Assembly (NCBI RefSeq): GCF_038002225.1
Contig: NZ_JBBOCA010000001.1
Location: forward strand, 4,526,001-4,590,000
DNA from: Paenibacillus sp. FSL R7-0204
GTDB lineage: Bacteria; Bacillota; Bacilli; Paenibacillales; Paenibacillaceae
Direction: 5' to 3'
DNA: 64,000 nt
Shown here: positions 1-8,271 of the stretch, one piece after another
Layout of the letters: each line of letters opens with the position of its first letter
How positions within the stretch are numbered: the stretch's first letter is position 1
Notes under the pieces: generated by a model
The model's input: only the letters and a program-made list of their open reading frames with translations
What the model was told of the DNA's origin: nothing
Databases searched by the model: none
Position numbers and translations under genes: made by a program

Positions 1-43
1 ATAGATAGAGTACCACATCTGCCGGAATGGCAACATGCCATTT

Positions 44-772
44 TTACAGCTGCTCCACTTCGACACTCATGACATGCTCGATTTTTTTGACATCATAATA
101 GATTTCCGTAGCGTAATCCTTGTCTGGCGCAGAAACGACCATGTCGATCATCTGCCTGCCATCCTCAAGATCCTTGATTTTCATCCGCCGGATGGTCCGG
201 CCGGTTTTGCGCGTTTTGCGCTGGTCGGTCATGACATTCCGCTGCTCAATCTTTTGAATAACATCAGTAAGAATATAGTTCGGTTCCATAATGATTTTGA
301 TGGAGATCTCGTGCTTGTTCAGCACTTCGGGTCCGATGGCCTTGATTAGATGAGGTACCGCGTTGACCGCAAACATAAGCAGCACCACCGCATAACCCGC
401 CTCTACAAAAAATCCCGCGCCGACTGCAATCCCGATACCGGATGCTGTCCAGATCAGTGCTGCCGAGGTCAGCCCGGAGATGGCATCTCCGCCTCTGCGC
501 AGAATAACACCCGCTCCCAAAAAACCGATACCGCTGACGATCTGCGCCGCCAGACGCATTGGGTCCATGCTCGGATGCTCCGGTCCGCCGAATTTGTCAT
601 ACGCATGAATAGATACCAGGGTTACCAGACAGCTGGCGATGCTGATGACCATACTGGTCCGGATTCCCAGCGGTTTCTGTTTCAATTGGCGGTCAATGCC
701 GATGAACAGCCCGAACAGCATGGCCACCAGCAGCTTAATGATTGATTCCGTATGCAGCAGGTCCATATTCAT
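44..772 (-). CDS. MgtC/SapB family membrane protein
   Basis: About 242 residues. The N-terminal two thirds is a run of hydrophobic segments typical of MgtC/SapB proteins, with the family motifs GLFIGIDRQLKQ near the start and GIGFLGAGVILRRG near residue 85. The C-terminal third is soluble and rich in basic residues, as in the ACT-like domain of longer MgtC proteins. Family members are inner-membrane proteins linked to Mg2+ limitation or to regulation of ATP synthase; the exact role here is not shown. The start chosen is the ATG at 772, preceded by AAAGGAGGG at a normal distance; an ATG 12 codons upstream lacks such a site. It stands alone, separated from the upstream dehydrogenase by a terminator. 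Confidence 0.88.
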   Translation of the reverse strand: MNMDLLHTESIIKLLVAMLFGLFIGIDRQLKQKPLGIRTSMVISIASCLVTLVSIHAYDKFGGPEHPSMDPMRLAAQIVSGIGFLGAGVILRRGGDAISGLTSAALIWTASGIGIAVGAGFFVEAGYAVVLLMFAVNAVPHLIKAIGPEVLNKHEISIKIIMEPNYILTDVIQKIEQRNVMTDQRKTRKTGRTIRRMKIKDLEDGRQMIDMVVSAPDKDYATEIYYDVKKIEHVMSVEVEQL

Positions 773-863
773 AATTAATTCCCTCCTTTCTCGCCCGTCA
801 TGGCACATAGAATCAGTATACCTGAAATACGCTGCAATCTTTACTGAAATTTTCTGCCCCCGC

Positions 864-950
864 TCAAAAAAAAGAAACGGACGCGTATCCCCGCTAACCG
901 GGAGCTTCAGGCAGTACTGCCTGAGGCTCCGGCAAGGAACATCGTCCGCT
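864..950 (-). terminator. branched intrinsic terminator after the SDR gene
   Basis: The minus strand shows an outer stem (878-883 with 943-948), an inner near-perfect hairpin at 901-930 (GGAGC..GCTCC arms around AGGCAGTACTGCCT), then a T-rich run at 866-873. It lies between the SDR gene and the MgtC-like gene. Confidence 0.65.
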
Positions 951-1005
951 TCAGAGAAGACCTCACTTATCCCATCATATGAGCGATGAGTGACTTATAG
1001 AAGGA

Positions 1006-1797
1006 TTAGCCGTGCAGAAGCGATTCTGCTCCGTCACAGTAGATTTCCGTACCCGTAATGTGATCCGAATCCTCAGAAGCCAGGAACAGCGCCAGCTTGG
1101 CCACCTGATCCGGACGCCCCGGCCCCTTCTCCAGCGGCTGCCCGCCATCCGGGAACTCCACTTCAATCTGCACTTCCTTCAGATCATCCGAAGGATAGGT
1201 ATTATCATCTATATTCGTGGTAATGGCTCCCGGACAGATAGCGTTTACACGAATCTTGTACTGGGCCAGCTCAAGCGCAGCCATCTTCATAAAAGCCACC
1301 TGACCCGCCTTGGTTGTACTATAGGCAGAGAACCCGACATTGGAGAATACCCGGTTGCCGTTGATCGAGCTGTTGATCAGAATACTGCCGCCCTTCTTCT
1401 TAAGATGGGGGATGGCATATTTGACGGTGGCGAAGGTGCCCCGCAGATTAATCTGAATCGTCTGATCCCATGACTCAATGTCCATCGTCTCAATCGGTGT
1501 CATGGCGCCGTTGATCCCGGCATTGGCGAAGACCACATCCAGTTGTCCCCACTTCCGGACAACCTGCTTAACAGCATGCTCCACCTGCTGCGGATCAGCA
1601 ATATCACATTCAAACACTTCGGCTTCTCCGCCCTCTTGCTTGATCTGAGCGGCCACCTTCTCCGCATTCTCCACCGTCCGGTCCAGAAGTGCCACCTTGG
1701 CCCCGCTTCTGGCGAACTCCAGCACAGATGCCCGGCCGATGCCTGAGCCGCCTCCTGTAACAATTGCTACCTTGCCTTCCAGTTTCTTAGCAGTCAT
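1006..1797 (-). CDS. SDR family NAD(P)-dependent oxidoreductase
   Basis: A classical short-chain dehydrogenase of about 263 residues. Visible signatures are the Rossmann cofactor motif TGGGSGIG (residues 14-21), NAG in FANAGING, the catalytic serine region ILINSSINGN, the YSTTK active site (YxxxK), and the C-terminal GTEIYCDGAES typical of this class. The acidic residue after the second beta strand (LLDRT) suggests NAD(H) preference, which is inference. Substrate cannot be told from sequence. The ATG at 1797 is preferred because GGAGG lies about 11 bases upstream; the ATG six codons earlier falls inside that site. Monocistronic, flanked by terminators. Confidence 0.9.
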   Translation of the reverse strand: MTAKKLEGKVAIVTGGGSGIGRASVLEFARSGAKVALLDRTVENAEKVAAQIKQEGGEAEVFECDIADPQQVEHAVKQVVRKWGQLDVVFANAGINGAMTPIETMDIESWDQTIQINLRGTFATVKYAIPHLKKKGGSILINSSINGNRVFSNVGFSAYSTTKAGQVAFMKMAALELAQYKIRVNAICPGAITTNIDDNTYPSDDLKEVQIEVEFPDGGQPLEKGPGRPDQVAKLALFLASEDSDHITGTEIYCDGAESLLHG

Positions 1798-1901
1798 ATA
1801 TGCAGTCGCCTCCATTGGTGTTTGATGTTCAAGTTATGATCTTTCCCTTAACTTTACCTCTCATACGCGGAAGTGAATCGGAGCAGCGAGCCACACATGG
1901 C

Positions 1902-1948
1902 AAAAAAGCTTGACCCGCTGCCGGTTAAACCGGCGGCAGATCAAGCTA
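1902..1948 (-). terminator. intrinsic terminator of the ABC transporter operon
   Basis: On the minus strand a long hairpin with arms AGCTTGA..TCAAGCT and an inner GCCGCCGGTTTAACCGGC is followed by six T residues. It sits just past the stop of the ATP-binding subunit. Confidence 0.9.
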
Positions 1949-1974
1949 TAGCGCTAAGGAATAATGATCCCGAA

Positions 1975-2769
1975 TCAGCCCAGCATCATCCGGTCGTCAG
2001 CCAGCTTATGGCCGCTGATCGCTTCGAATTCGCCAAGCAGACGCTCTACCGTCAGATCCTTCTTGCGCGTCTCATCGAAATCGAGGATGATCGACCCTTT
2101 ATCCATCATAATGAGCCGGTTGCCCAGCCGGATCGCCTGATCCATATTATGGGTAACCATCAGCGTAGTCAGCTTCATCTCGCGGACAATCGATTCCGTT
2201 AGCGTGGTGATCAGTTCGGCGCGCGAAGGGTCCAGCGCAGCTGTATGCTCATCCAGCAGCAGAATCTGCGGCTGGGTGAAAGTCGCCATCAGCAGGCTCA
2301 GCGCCTGCCGCTCGCCTCCTGAGAGCAGCCCCACCTTGGCCCGCAGCCGGTCCTCCAGGCCGATGCCCAGGCGGCTGAGCTGTTCGCGGAACAGCGTACG
2401 TCTCTGCGCATTGACACCCAAGGACAGCCCGCGGGGCTTGCCGCGCTTGTAGGCCATGGCCAGGTTCTCCTCAATGGTCATATGCGGCGCAGTCCCGGCC
2501 ATCGGGTCCTGGAAGACCCGGCCGATCCAGCGTGCTCGCTGGTACTCCGCCAGATGGCTGATCGAGCTGCCTTCAATACGCGCTTCCCCCAGATCGGGCT
2601 TCATCACGCCTGAGATAATATTCATCAGTGTAGATTTGCCGGCACCGTTACTGCCGATAATCGTTACGAAATCGCCCGCGTTCAGTTCAAGATCGATCCC
2701 CAGCAGCGCGACCTTCTCATCCGGCGAGCCGGGGTTGAACAGCTTACATACATTGTCAAGCTTCAACAT
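1975..2769 (-). CDS. ABC transporter ATP-binding protein (COG1101 type)
   Basis: About 264 residues. The nucleotide-binding domain is complete: Walker A GSNGAGKST, Q-loop region FQDP, signature LSGGERQ, Walker B ILLLDEH with the catalytic Glu, and the switch His in VTHNMDQA. It is the third gene of an importer operon and overlaps the permease stop by 14 bases. The start at 2769 has GGAGGGG seven bases upstream; an upstream in-frame ATG inside the permease has none. Homologous operons (substrate-binding protein, permease, ATPase of COG2984/4120/1101) import tryptophan, tyrosine or other small ligands; the ligand here is unknown. Confidence 0.92.
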   Translation of the reverse strand: MLKLDNVCKLFNPGSPDEKVALLGIDLELNAGDFVTIIGSNGAGKSTLMNIISGVMKPDLGEARIEGSSISHLAEYQRARWIGRVFQDPMAGTAPHMTIEENLAMAYKRGKPRGLSLGVNAQRRTLFREQLSRLGIGLEDRLRAKVGLLSGGERQALSLLMATFTQPQILLLDEHTAALDPSRAELITTLTESIVREMKLTTLMVTHNMDQAIRLGNRLIMMDKGSIILDFDETRKKDLTVERLLGEFEAISGHKLADDRMMLG

Positions 2770-3685
2770 TGGCGGCCCCTCCTCTCTGCTTACTGCGCTG
2801 AGCCAGCTCAGCAAGCTCTGCGGTCCGTCTGCGGGCCGTGCTCTTCTGCTTCACATACCGCTGAACCGACGGGAAGACGAGGGCAATAATGACGATAATT
2901 GCGGTGATCAGCTTGAGGTCGGAAGCCTTGAGCCAAGGTACCCGGAGTGCCAGAGCGACAACGATCCGGTACACGATGGAGCCGAGCAGCACAGCCAGTG
3001 TCGCCCGGAAGACGTTCTTCGCACCGAAGATCGCTTCCCCGATAATCACCGACGCAAGCCCGATGACAATCATCCCGATCCCCATCGACGCATCGGCGAA
3101 GGTAGAGTACTGGGCGATCAATGCACCCGAGAGCGCCACCAGCCCGTTCGACAGGCTGATCCCCAGAATGGTTGTTGTATCCGTGTTCACCCCGAAGCTG
3201 CGGATCATCCGCGAGTTGTCGCCGGTAGCCCGCAGGGCCAGTCCCAGATCAGTACGCAGGAACAGATCCATCAGGATTTTGACCAGTACAACGATAAAAG
3301 GCATGACCAGCAGCGGATTCATGGAGCTGAATAACGTATCCTCCCCCATCAGGGAGACATTCGGCTTATCCAGAATCCGCAGATTGATCGAATACAAGGC
3401 AATCATCATCAAAATCCCGGACAACAGCCCGTTGATTTTACCTTTGGTATGGAGCAGACCGGTACACATCCCTGCCGCCATTCCCCCGAGCATTGCGCAC
3501 AAGGTCGCCAAAAGCGGAGTATAACCGCTGCTGATCATCACTGCAGCAATCGCGCCGCCGGTTGTGAAGCTTCCATCCACCGTCAGATCAGGAAAATCCA
3601 GAATACGGAAGGTAATATACACCCCAAGTGCCATGAATGCGTAGAGCAGGCCCATTTCCAGAGCCCCGATTAATGAATTATACAT
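2756..3685 (-). CDS. ABC transporter permease (COG4120 type)
   Basis: A 309-residue polytopic membrane protein with about eight to nine hydrophobic segments, belonging to the permease family related to branched-chain amino acid (LivH-like) permeases. The motif GFVLGIS-like GVNTDTTTILGISLSNG and the C-terminal basic tail fit this family. It forms the membrane channel for the neighbouring lipoprotein and ATPase. GGAGG precedes the ATG at 3685 by about nine bases. It starts 69 bases after the lipoprotein stop, with a small GC-rich hairpin in between that may lower downstream expression. Confidence 0.9.
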   Translation of the reverse strand: MYNSLIGALEMGLLYAFMALGVYITFRILDFPDLTVDGSFTTGGAIAAVMISSGYTPLLATLCAMLGGMAAGMCTGLLHTKGKINGLLSGILMMIALYSINLRILDKPNVSLMGEDTLFSSMNPLLVMPFIVVLVKILMDLFLRTDLGLALRATGDNSRMIRSFGVNTDTTTILGISLSNGLVALSGALIAQYSTFADASMGIGMIVIGLASVIIGEAIFGAKNVFRATLAVLLGSIVYRIVVALALRVPWLKASDLKLITAIIVIIALVFPSVQRYVKQKSTARRRTAELAELAQRSKQRGGAANVEA

Positions 3686-3710
3686 TGCTGACTTCCTCCC
3701 TCAAGCGGCA

Positions 3711-3735
3711 AAGGGCGCCCAGCTCGGACGCACCC
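3711..3735 (-). terminator. possible attenuating hairpin between binding protein and permease
   Basis: The minus strand reads AGGGTGCG, a short spacer and then GGGCGCCCT plus TTT, an imperfect stem of about seven pairs with a weak T run. Such hairpins often sit after the substrate-binding gene and lower expression of the permease and ATPase. The stem is imperfect, so this is tentative. Confidence 0.35.
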
Positions 3736-3754
3736 TGTTTATGAACTTTGTAGG

Positions 3755-4831
3755 TTATTGAATAATATTATTACCCGGGTCAGCCACTTCAGCCTTCATG
3801 GCATCAGTCACTTCAATTCCCTGTGCTGCCGCTGCCTTGAGGTTAAGAACCAAGTCCAGCTTCTCCTGCATGATTACCTTCATATCGCCGGGGCTTTTTC
3901 CGTTCTTAAGCACTTCTACCGCCATTTGGCCGACCTGGTAGCCATGATCATAGTATTTGAAGCCTACCGTAGCAAAAGCACCCTTCTCCACCGTATCACG
4001 GTCTGCTGAGAAGAACGGAAGCTTGTTGTCGTTAGCCGTCTGGATAATCGAGTCTACGCCGCTAACAACAGAGTTATCAAGCGTAATGTACAGCGCATCT
4101 ACACGCCCTACAAGCGATTCCGCAGCCTGCTTCACTTCCGAAGTATTGGTAGTCGCCGCCTTCACCAGCTCAATCCCGTGCTTGTCCAGTTCACCCTTGG
4201 CGATATCCGCCATAACTACAGCGTTCGGCTCCCCTTCATTTATGACAAGGCCCAGCTTCTTCACCTTGGGGAACTGCGTGGCAATGAAGTTCATCAGGCG
4301 GGTAATCGACTCAGGATTGGTATCGGATACACCGGACACATTGCCTCCGGGGTGCTCCAGATCACTTACAATTTTGGCATCAAGAGGGTCGGTTACGGCA
4401 GCGAACAGAATCGGAGTGTCCTTCACGTTCTGCACGACAGCCTGAGCCGAAGGCGTTGCAATCCCCAGCACCAGATCGTTCTTGTCACCGGCAATCTTCT
4501 GGGCAATGGACAGGTTGTTGGCCTGATCGGCCTGAGCGTTCTGAAGATCCACCTTCAGATTCTCCCCTTCAACAATCCCTGCATCCTTCAGTGCGGCCAG
4601 GAATCCCTCACGGGTAGCGTCCAGTGACGGATGCTCAACGTATTGCGAGATGGCAATCTTGTAGGACTTGGCATCGCCGGAGCCTGCATTTGAGGCTGGA
4701 GCTTCCGTCGCTGCGGCCGGGGCATTCCCGGTGCCCGCGTCATTCTTCACTGCTGCATTATTGTTCCCGCAACCGGCAGCTACGAGCATCAAGGCCATAC
4801 TAAGCCCCATCCAAATCTTCTTCGTCTTCAT
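3755..4831 (-). CDS. ABC transporter substrate-binding lipoprotein (COG2984 type)
   Basis: About 358 residues. A lipoprotein signal peptide ends in the lipobox VAAGC with Cys21, followed by an Asn/Ala/Thr-rich linker. The mature part is a periplasmic-binding fold of the ABC_sub_bind family (related to TrpX): it starts YKIAISQYVEHPSLD, and contains GIATPSAQAVVQ, LFAAVTDPL and GLVINEGEPNAVV, all typical. It captures the ligand outside the cell for the adjacent permease and ATPase. The ATG at 4831 is preceded by GAGGGG. The reading frame stays open 55 codons further upstream, but that stretch runs through the leader and promoter and has no signal peptide. Confidence 0.92.
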   Translation of the reverse strand: MKTKKIWMGLSMALMLVAAGCGNNNAAVKNDAGTGNAPAAATEAPASNAGSGDAKSYKIAISQYVEHPSLDATREGFLAALKDAGIVEGENLKVDLQNAQADQANNLSIAQKIAGDKNDLVLGIATPSAQAVVQNVKDTPILFAAVTDPLDAKIVSDLEHPGGNVSGVSDTNPESITRLMNFIATQFPKVKKLGLVINEGEPNAVVMADIAKGELDKHGIELVKAATTNTSEVKQAAESLVGRVDALYITLDNSVVSGVDSIIQTANDNKLPFFSADRDTVEKGAFATVGFKYYDHGYQVGQMAVEVLKNGKSPGDMKVIMQEKLDLVLNLKAAAAQGIEVTDAMKAEVADPGNNIIQ

Positions 4832-4960
4832 CAGATAACCCCTCTTCTTGTACGGGTTCAGCGCGAGAACCTGGGCTAGCGGTCCAGCATTATCGCTTTC
4901 ATCTTTAAAAGCATTAAAGCGAAGGCCCGTACCCTGTCCACATCCGCTCCCCGAATCTAT
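4832..4960 (-). promoter_or_regulatory. structured 5' leader of the ABC importer operon, possible cis-regulatory RNA
   Basis: Between the predicted transcription start near 4960 and the start codon at 4831, the RNA can form a closing stem (GTACGGG at 4932-4926 with CCCGTAC at 4856-4850) that encloses a helix (TCGCTTT 4922-4916 with AAAGCGA 4899-4893) and a second small helix (CTGG/CCAG, 4887-4871). The closing stem ends about 12 bases before the ribosome binding site. It does not match the riboswitch consensus sequences I know (TPP, SAM-I, lysine, purine, guanidine-I, T-box). Confidence 0.45.
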
Positions 4961-4967
4961 TAAACAT

Positions 4968-4996
4968 ATATTATATGTAGGTTGAATTCCCGTCAA
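4968..4996 (-). promoter_or_regulatory. SigA-type promoter of the ABC importer operon
   Basis: The minus strand has TTGACG (4996-4991), a 17-base spacer and TAATAT (4973-4968); an overlapping TATAAT (4975-4970) gives a 15-base spacer. This is the best promoter match upstream of the lipoprotein gene. Confidence 0.65.
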
Positions 4997-5157
4997 TCAT
5001 TTAAGTGGGGTCCATATTTTACAAAATGCGCACAATGAATGTCCACTCGCTTCAACAATCTGCAGTTTATCTTGACATTGTTTGCTAAAGCCTGCAGCAC
5101 ATAAAAAAAGCGGTCCTGCACAAACTTACCTTAAAGTTTGAAGATGGAGCGTGCCCA

Positions 5158-6093
5158 ATGCCAATAATCAATCTGCATACAAGCAAAATTTTATTATCCT
5201 CCGCCATTCTAGTTACCGCCATTACGGGAACAACCGCCTGCAGCTACACCAGCAAGGACAGTACTCCCAAGGTTAACTCGCTGACCCCAACCGGAACATT
5301 TGCGGGCAGCTATTATGAGAAGAATTCTTTTACCGACAAGGAAGGCAAGTACTGGATTCCGCTCAAACCGGCTGCCGCCTCCATCGGCTTCCGGATGAAG
5401 GATGACACGGCAAGCGGCGGCTATACCAAGCTCGGCTATAGTGATGTCATGTATATGCTGCGGCCGGATTCCAGCCAAGTGTTCTCACTCGGCCAGAAAA
5501 TCACCCTTCTTGATGTCCCTATCCGCCGTGAAGGCCAAATCTACATCACCCCTACCGCCTTATCCAAGCTGCTGCAGACAGAGGTCGGGTGGAATCCCGT
5601 TACCGGCGAGATTAATATCGCGACTCCTTCCGACAGGGAGAGTACAGAGGACTCCGGTAAGGTGGAGGCTGCGAAGCCGCTGCGGATTCAGAGTGTATCA
5701 AATGTGGACACGGGCGAGCTGGTCGCATATGCCAAGAAATTTCTCGGTGTCCCATACGATTTTGGTGCTGGCTCCTATGAGGAGACCAAGCGCTTCGACT
5801 GCTCGTCCTTTACACGCCATGTCTTTAAGAAGTTCGGGGTAGATCTGCCCCGGCTGGCCAAAGATCAGGACAACATCGGCAGACGGGTGTCACGCAGCTC
5901 GCTGGAGCCCGGCGATCTGATCTTCTTCACCGTACCCGGACGTTTCGAGAGCGACGCCGTTCCCGGTCACGTCGGTATCTACATCGGCGGCGGGAATTTC
6001 ATTCACACCTGGGGTGACCCCGGCGTACAGATTAGTGAGCTGGACAGCGGATACTGGAGCAACGTAATTCTGCACATGCAGCGCGTGCTCTAG
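5158..6093 (+). CDS. C40-family NlpC/P60 peptidase, probable lipoprotein
   Basis: A 311-residue exported protein. The N terminus is hydrophobic and ends in TGTTAC (Cys28), a weak lipobox. Residues about 60-155 resemble the copper amine oxidase N-terminal-like domain often found as a wall-binding unit in Paenibacillus (IPLKPAAASIG, IYITPTALSKLL). Residues about 185-311 are an NlpC/P60 domain with catalytic Cys215 (FDCSSF), His271 (GHVGIYIG) and His283 (FIHTWG). Such enzymes cut D-Glu to diamino-acid bonds in peptidoglycan stem peptides. GGAG lies eight bases before the ATG. Divergent from the ABC operon and followed by a terminator. Confidence 0.9.
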   Translation: MPIINLHTSKILLSSAILVTAITGTTACSYTSKDSTPKVNSLTPTGTFAGSYYEKNSFTDKEGKYWIPLKPAAASIGFRMKDDTASGGYTKLGYSDVMYMLRPDSSQVFSLGQKITLLDVPIRREGQIYITPTALSKLLQTEVGWNPVTGEINIATPSDRESTEDSGKVEAAKPLRIQSVSNVDTGELVAYAKKFLGVPYDFGAGSYEETKRFDCSSFTRHVFKKFGVDLPRLAKDQDNIGRRVSRSSLEPGDLIFFTVPGRFESDAVPGHVGIYIGGGNFIHTWGDPGVQISELDSGYWSNVILHMQRVL

Positions 6094-6110
6094 ACCCGGA
6101 CACAATAAAA

Positions 6111-6170
6111 GCAAGGAAGACTGCCCGCGCTCGCTTACTTAGCGACCGGTTCACTTCCTTGCATTTTTTT
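6111..6170 (+). terminator. intrinsic terminator after the NlpC/P60 gene
   Basis: GCAAGGAAG pairs with CTTCCTTGC across a partly structured loop and is followed by ATTTTTTT. Confidence 0.8.
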
Positions 6171-6241
6171 GCTGCAAATCATTGTTATTCCAAAGGTTGC
6201 TCCCAGCTGTTCATGGAAGCATTCTCCGTTCAATTCAATAA

Positions 6242-6667
6242 TCACCTGCTGACCCCGCTGTCCCTCTGCATCCCCGCCCGCACGAACCCTTTGAACCGGC
6301 TGCCTTGGTACGACAGCTCTCCCCGGTCTCCCTCTACAATCATGGCATACGCCTTCGGCTTCACTTCAAGCTCTCTACGGCTGCCATTATGGAATTCAAA
6401 GGTCACATAATAACTCGTATGAGTCCCCATATGGCCTCTTCCGCCCCAGACCTCTGTCCGTTTGGCTACTGCCGTAACGACCCTTGATTGCAGAGGACTG
6501 GTCTGGTTCGTCAACCAGGTCTTGAGCCCTCTCCAAATAGTATATGCAACAAAGCCTGCAATCAGCAGCAGAATGAGTTTTAACAAGAACGGCCCCTCCG
6601 TGAAAAATCCGCTCTGGCTGCTGGCCGCTGCCGGGTACAAACCGTTAAATACGCCTGCATTATGCAA
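6242..6667 (-). CDS. DUF2500 family membrane-anchored protein
   Basis: About 141 residues with one transmembrane segment near residues 26-42 (LLKLILLLIAGFVAYTIW). The C-terminal domain has the DUF2500 pattern: VVTAVAKRTEV, then YYVTFEFHNGSRRELEV and GDRGELSYQGSRFKGF. The function of this family is unknown; the domain fold is a small beta barrel exposed to one side of the membrane. I chose a TTG start at 6667 because GGAAGGAG lies eight bases upstream; the in-frame ATG at 6697 lies upstream of this ribosome site. Stands alone. Confidence 0.75.
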   Translation of the reverse strand: MHNAGVFNGLYPAAASSQSGFFTEGPFLLKLILLLIAGFVAYTIWRGLKTWLTNQTSPLQSRVVTAVAKRTEVWGGRGHMGTHTSYYVTFEFHNGSRRELEVKPKAYAMIVEGDRGELSYQGSRFKGFVRAGMQRDSGVSR

Positions 6668-6849
6668 ATTAACCGCTCCTTCCGAACATTTTTTCACAAA
6701 AAGTTCAATTTACTAAAGAATACGCAGCGTAGCAGCTCCGGTTTCGTTATTCCGCAGTCGCAGGCATTGAAATAAAAGCCTATTATATTTGGCCCTGCTA
6801 AGATCCTATGATATGCTTTAACTACAATGTACAAAAAGGGGGTGTTCTC

Positions 6850-7224
6850 ATGAGGAGAGATTGGACGCATCTGACGCTGCTGGACTTGCTGAAGGCTGTG
6901 TTCCTTCCGTTGCTGCTGCTGATTTTTCTGATCATGGCCCTCCAGATGCTTCACGAACAAGAGTCTAAGATGCATTCTGTAAGGCCGGACCGCTATGAGC
7001 ATAAGCTGGCTCAGCCGGTACGCACCCATCATACGCAGATCTATGACACACAGCCCGCCTGGCTTGCTCCCCGTGAGAACCCGCTGACGCTGGAGTCCGG
7101 ACCTCCCGGGCTGCTGCTCTGTGTATCGCTGCTCCCCTTCATTTACATCCTACTGAAGCGGCTGCTGCTGATTCCGCTCAAATATAATTCACATTTCGTA
7201 GGAGTGCGGCTATGCGCTGAATGA
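6850..7224 (+). CDS. small two-segment membrane protein, unknown function
   Basis: A 124-residue protein not recognised as a known family. A hydrophobic segment near residues 10-32 (LLDLLKAVFLPLLLLIFLIM) and another near 80-103 (GLLLCVSLLPFIYILLKRLL) flank a hydrophilic loop rich in His, Arg and Pro. AAAGGGGGTG precedes the ATG at 6850, whereas the earlier in-frame ATG at 6808 has no ribosome site. It ends 61 bases before the YitT gene and may share its transcript. The good ribosome site and two clean membrane segments support a real gene. Confidence 0.6.
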   Translation: MRRDWTHLTLLDLLKAVFLPLLLLIFLIMALQMLHEQESKMHSVRPDRYEHKLAQPVRTHHTQIYDTQPAWLAPRENPLTLESGPPGLLLCVSLLPFIYILLKRLLLIPLKYNSHFVGVRLCAE

Positions 7225-7285
7225 AGCCGCAACCACCGTAATCCGCAACACAAATACCGGTTTCCTGCTGAAAGGAGGAAATCTT

Positions 7286-8158
7286 ATGAAAGTCAGATAT
7301 AGAAATGCTGCACCCTTACGTTATTCCAAGACCTTGCGTCTGCTGTCTATTGTAGGCGGAGGATTACTAGCAGCCGTTGGTCTGGAGCTGTTCCTGATGC
7401 CGCATAAGCTGCTACCGGGCGGCATTGCCGGGTTATCCGCCCTGCTGTCCCATGTGACTGAAATGCGGCTTGGATTATTCCTGTTCCTGTTCAACCTTCC
7501 GTTTATTCTGATGTCACGCAGGCAGATTAATCTCCGCTTTGCCTTGTATACGATGCTTGGTCTGATTTGTCTAACAGCAGGGTCCCTGGCCCTGCACCAT
7601 TTCCCGGCGGCAATCAGTGAGCCGCTGCCCGCGGCTATTGCGGGGGGACTATGCCTCGGGTTCGGCCTGGGCATCTCTGTGCGCTTCGGCGGACTGACCG
7701 CAGGAAGCGAGAAGCAGAGCGTACGGCTGCTGAACGGAGGGCCGCCCAAATCGGCTGAGATGCCGATTATGCTGTTCAACATGCTCATCCTGCTCTACGG
7801 CGGATCATTATTCGGCTGGGATCAGGCGATGTACAGTATCATCGCGTACCTGCTCGCCTTTGAAGCGCTGCGGTTCTCCTTAAGGGACCTCTCGCTCACG
7901 CAGGCGGTGTTCATTACAAGCAGCAAATGCGAGGAAATCCGCCGCAAGCTCCAGCAGTCGCTGGACCGCGAGGTGAAGCTCGTAAAATCCACAGGACCGG
8001 AGGGGGAGCCAGGTACGGTATTCTGTTTTGCCAGCAGGCTGGAGGAAGAGCAGCTTGCCTCTATCGTGCATGACTGTGATCAGGACAGCAAGATTGTGAT
8101 CAATGCCGCGCGGAACAACCGGATCTCAGCGCTTTTCCGCAATAAGCCGCCGGGCTGA
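7286..8158 (+). CDS. YitT family membrane protein (DUF161/DUF2179)
   Basis: A 290-residue protein with five to six membrane segments in the first 200 residues and a C-terminal DUF2179 domain from about 205 to 285. Family motifs are visible: FLMPHKLLPGGIAGLSALLS and FGLGISVRFGGLTAGSE, plus QAVFITSSKCEEIRRKLQQ opening the soluble domain. The family is widespread in Bacillota; the molecular role is unresolved. AAAGGAGG lies seven bases before the ATG. It ends at a bidirectional terminator shared with the convergent SpoVIF-like gene. Confidence 0.88.
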   Translation: MKVRYRNAAPLRYSKTLRLLSIVGGGLLAAVGLELFLMPHKLLPGGIAGLSALLSHVTEMRLGLFLFLFNLPFILMSRRQINLRFALYTMLGLICLTAGSLALHHFPAAISEPLPAAIAGGLCLGFGLGISVRFGGLTAGSEKQSVRLLNGGPPKSAEMPIMLFNMLILLYGGSLFGWDQAMYSIIAYLLAFEALRFSLRDLSLTQAVFITSSKCEEIRRKLQQSLDREVKLVKSTGPEGEPGTVFCFASRLEEEQLASIVHDCDQDSKIVINAARNNRISALFRNKPPG

Positions 8159-8192
8159 GCCGTATGGCCTTCCAGGACGGCGCAGAACAAGT

Positions 8193-8231
8193 AAAAAGCG
8201 TTCCCGTCTGTTACTTACGGGAACGCTTTTT
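8193..8231. terminator. bidirectional terminator between convergent genes
   Basis: AAAAAGCGTTCCCGT and ACGGGAACGCTTTTT form a 15-base perfect stem with a short loop, with A and T runs on both sides, serving the plus-strand YitT gene and the minus-strand recG/SpoVIF transcript. Confidence 0.92.
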
Positions 8232-8271
8232 GGATTGCAAGCCAATCGGAGATTCCTGAATCCCGCCATTC

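Noticed and set aside
4832..4996. N-terminal extension of the substrate-binding protein
   Set aside because: The open frame crosses the promoter and leader; the lipoprotein signal peptide begins at 4831.
5072..5105. SigA promoter for the NlpC/P60 gene
   Set aside because: TTGACA is perfect but there is no -10 element at 16-18 bases.
5093..5141. Hairpins upstream of the NlpC/P60 gene as a riboswitch
   Set aside because: The pairings (GCAGGACC-type and CAAACTT/AAGTTTG) are short and no larger fold was found.
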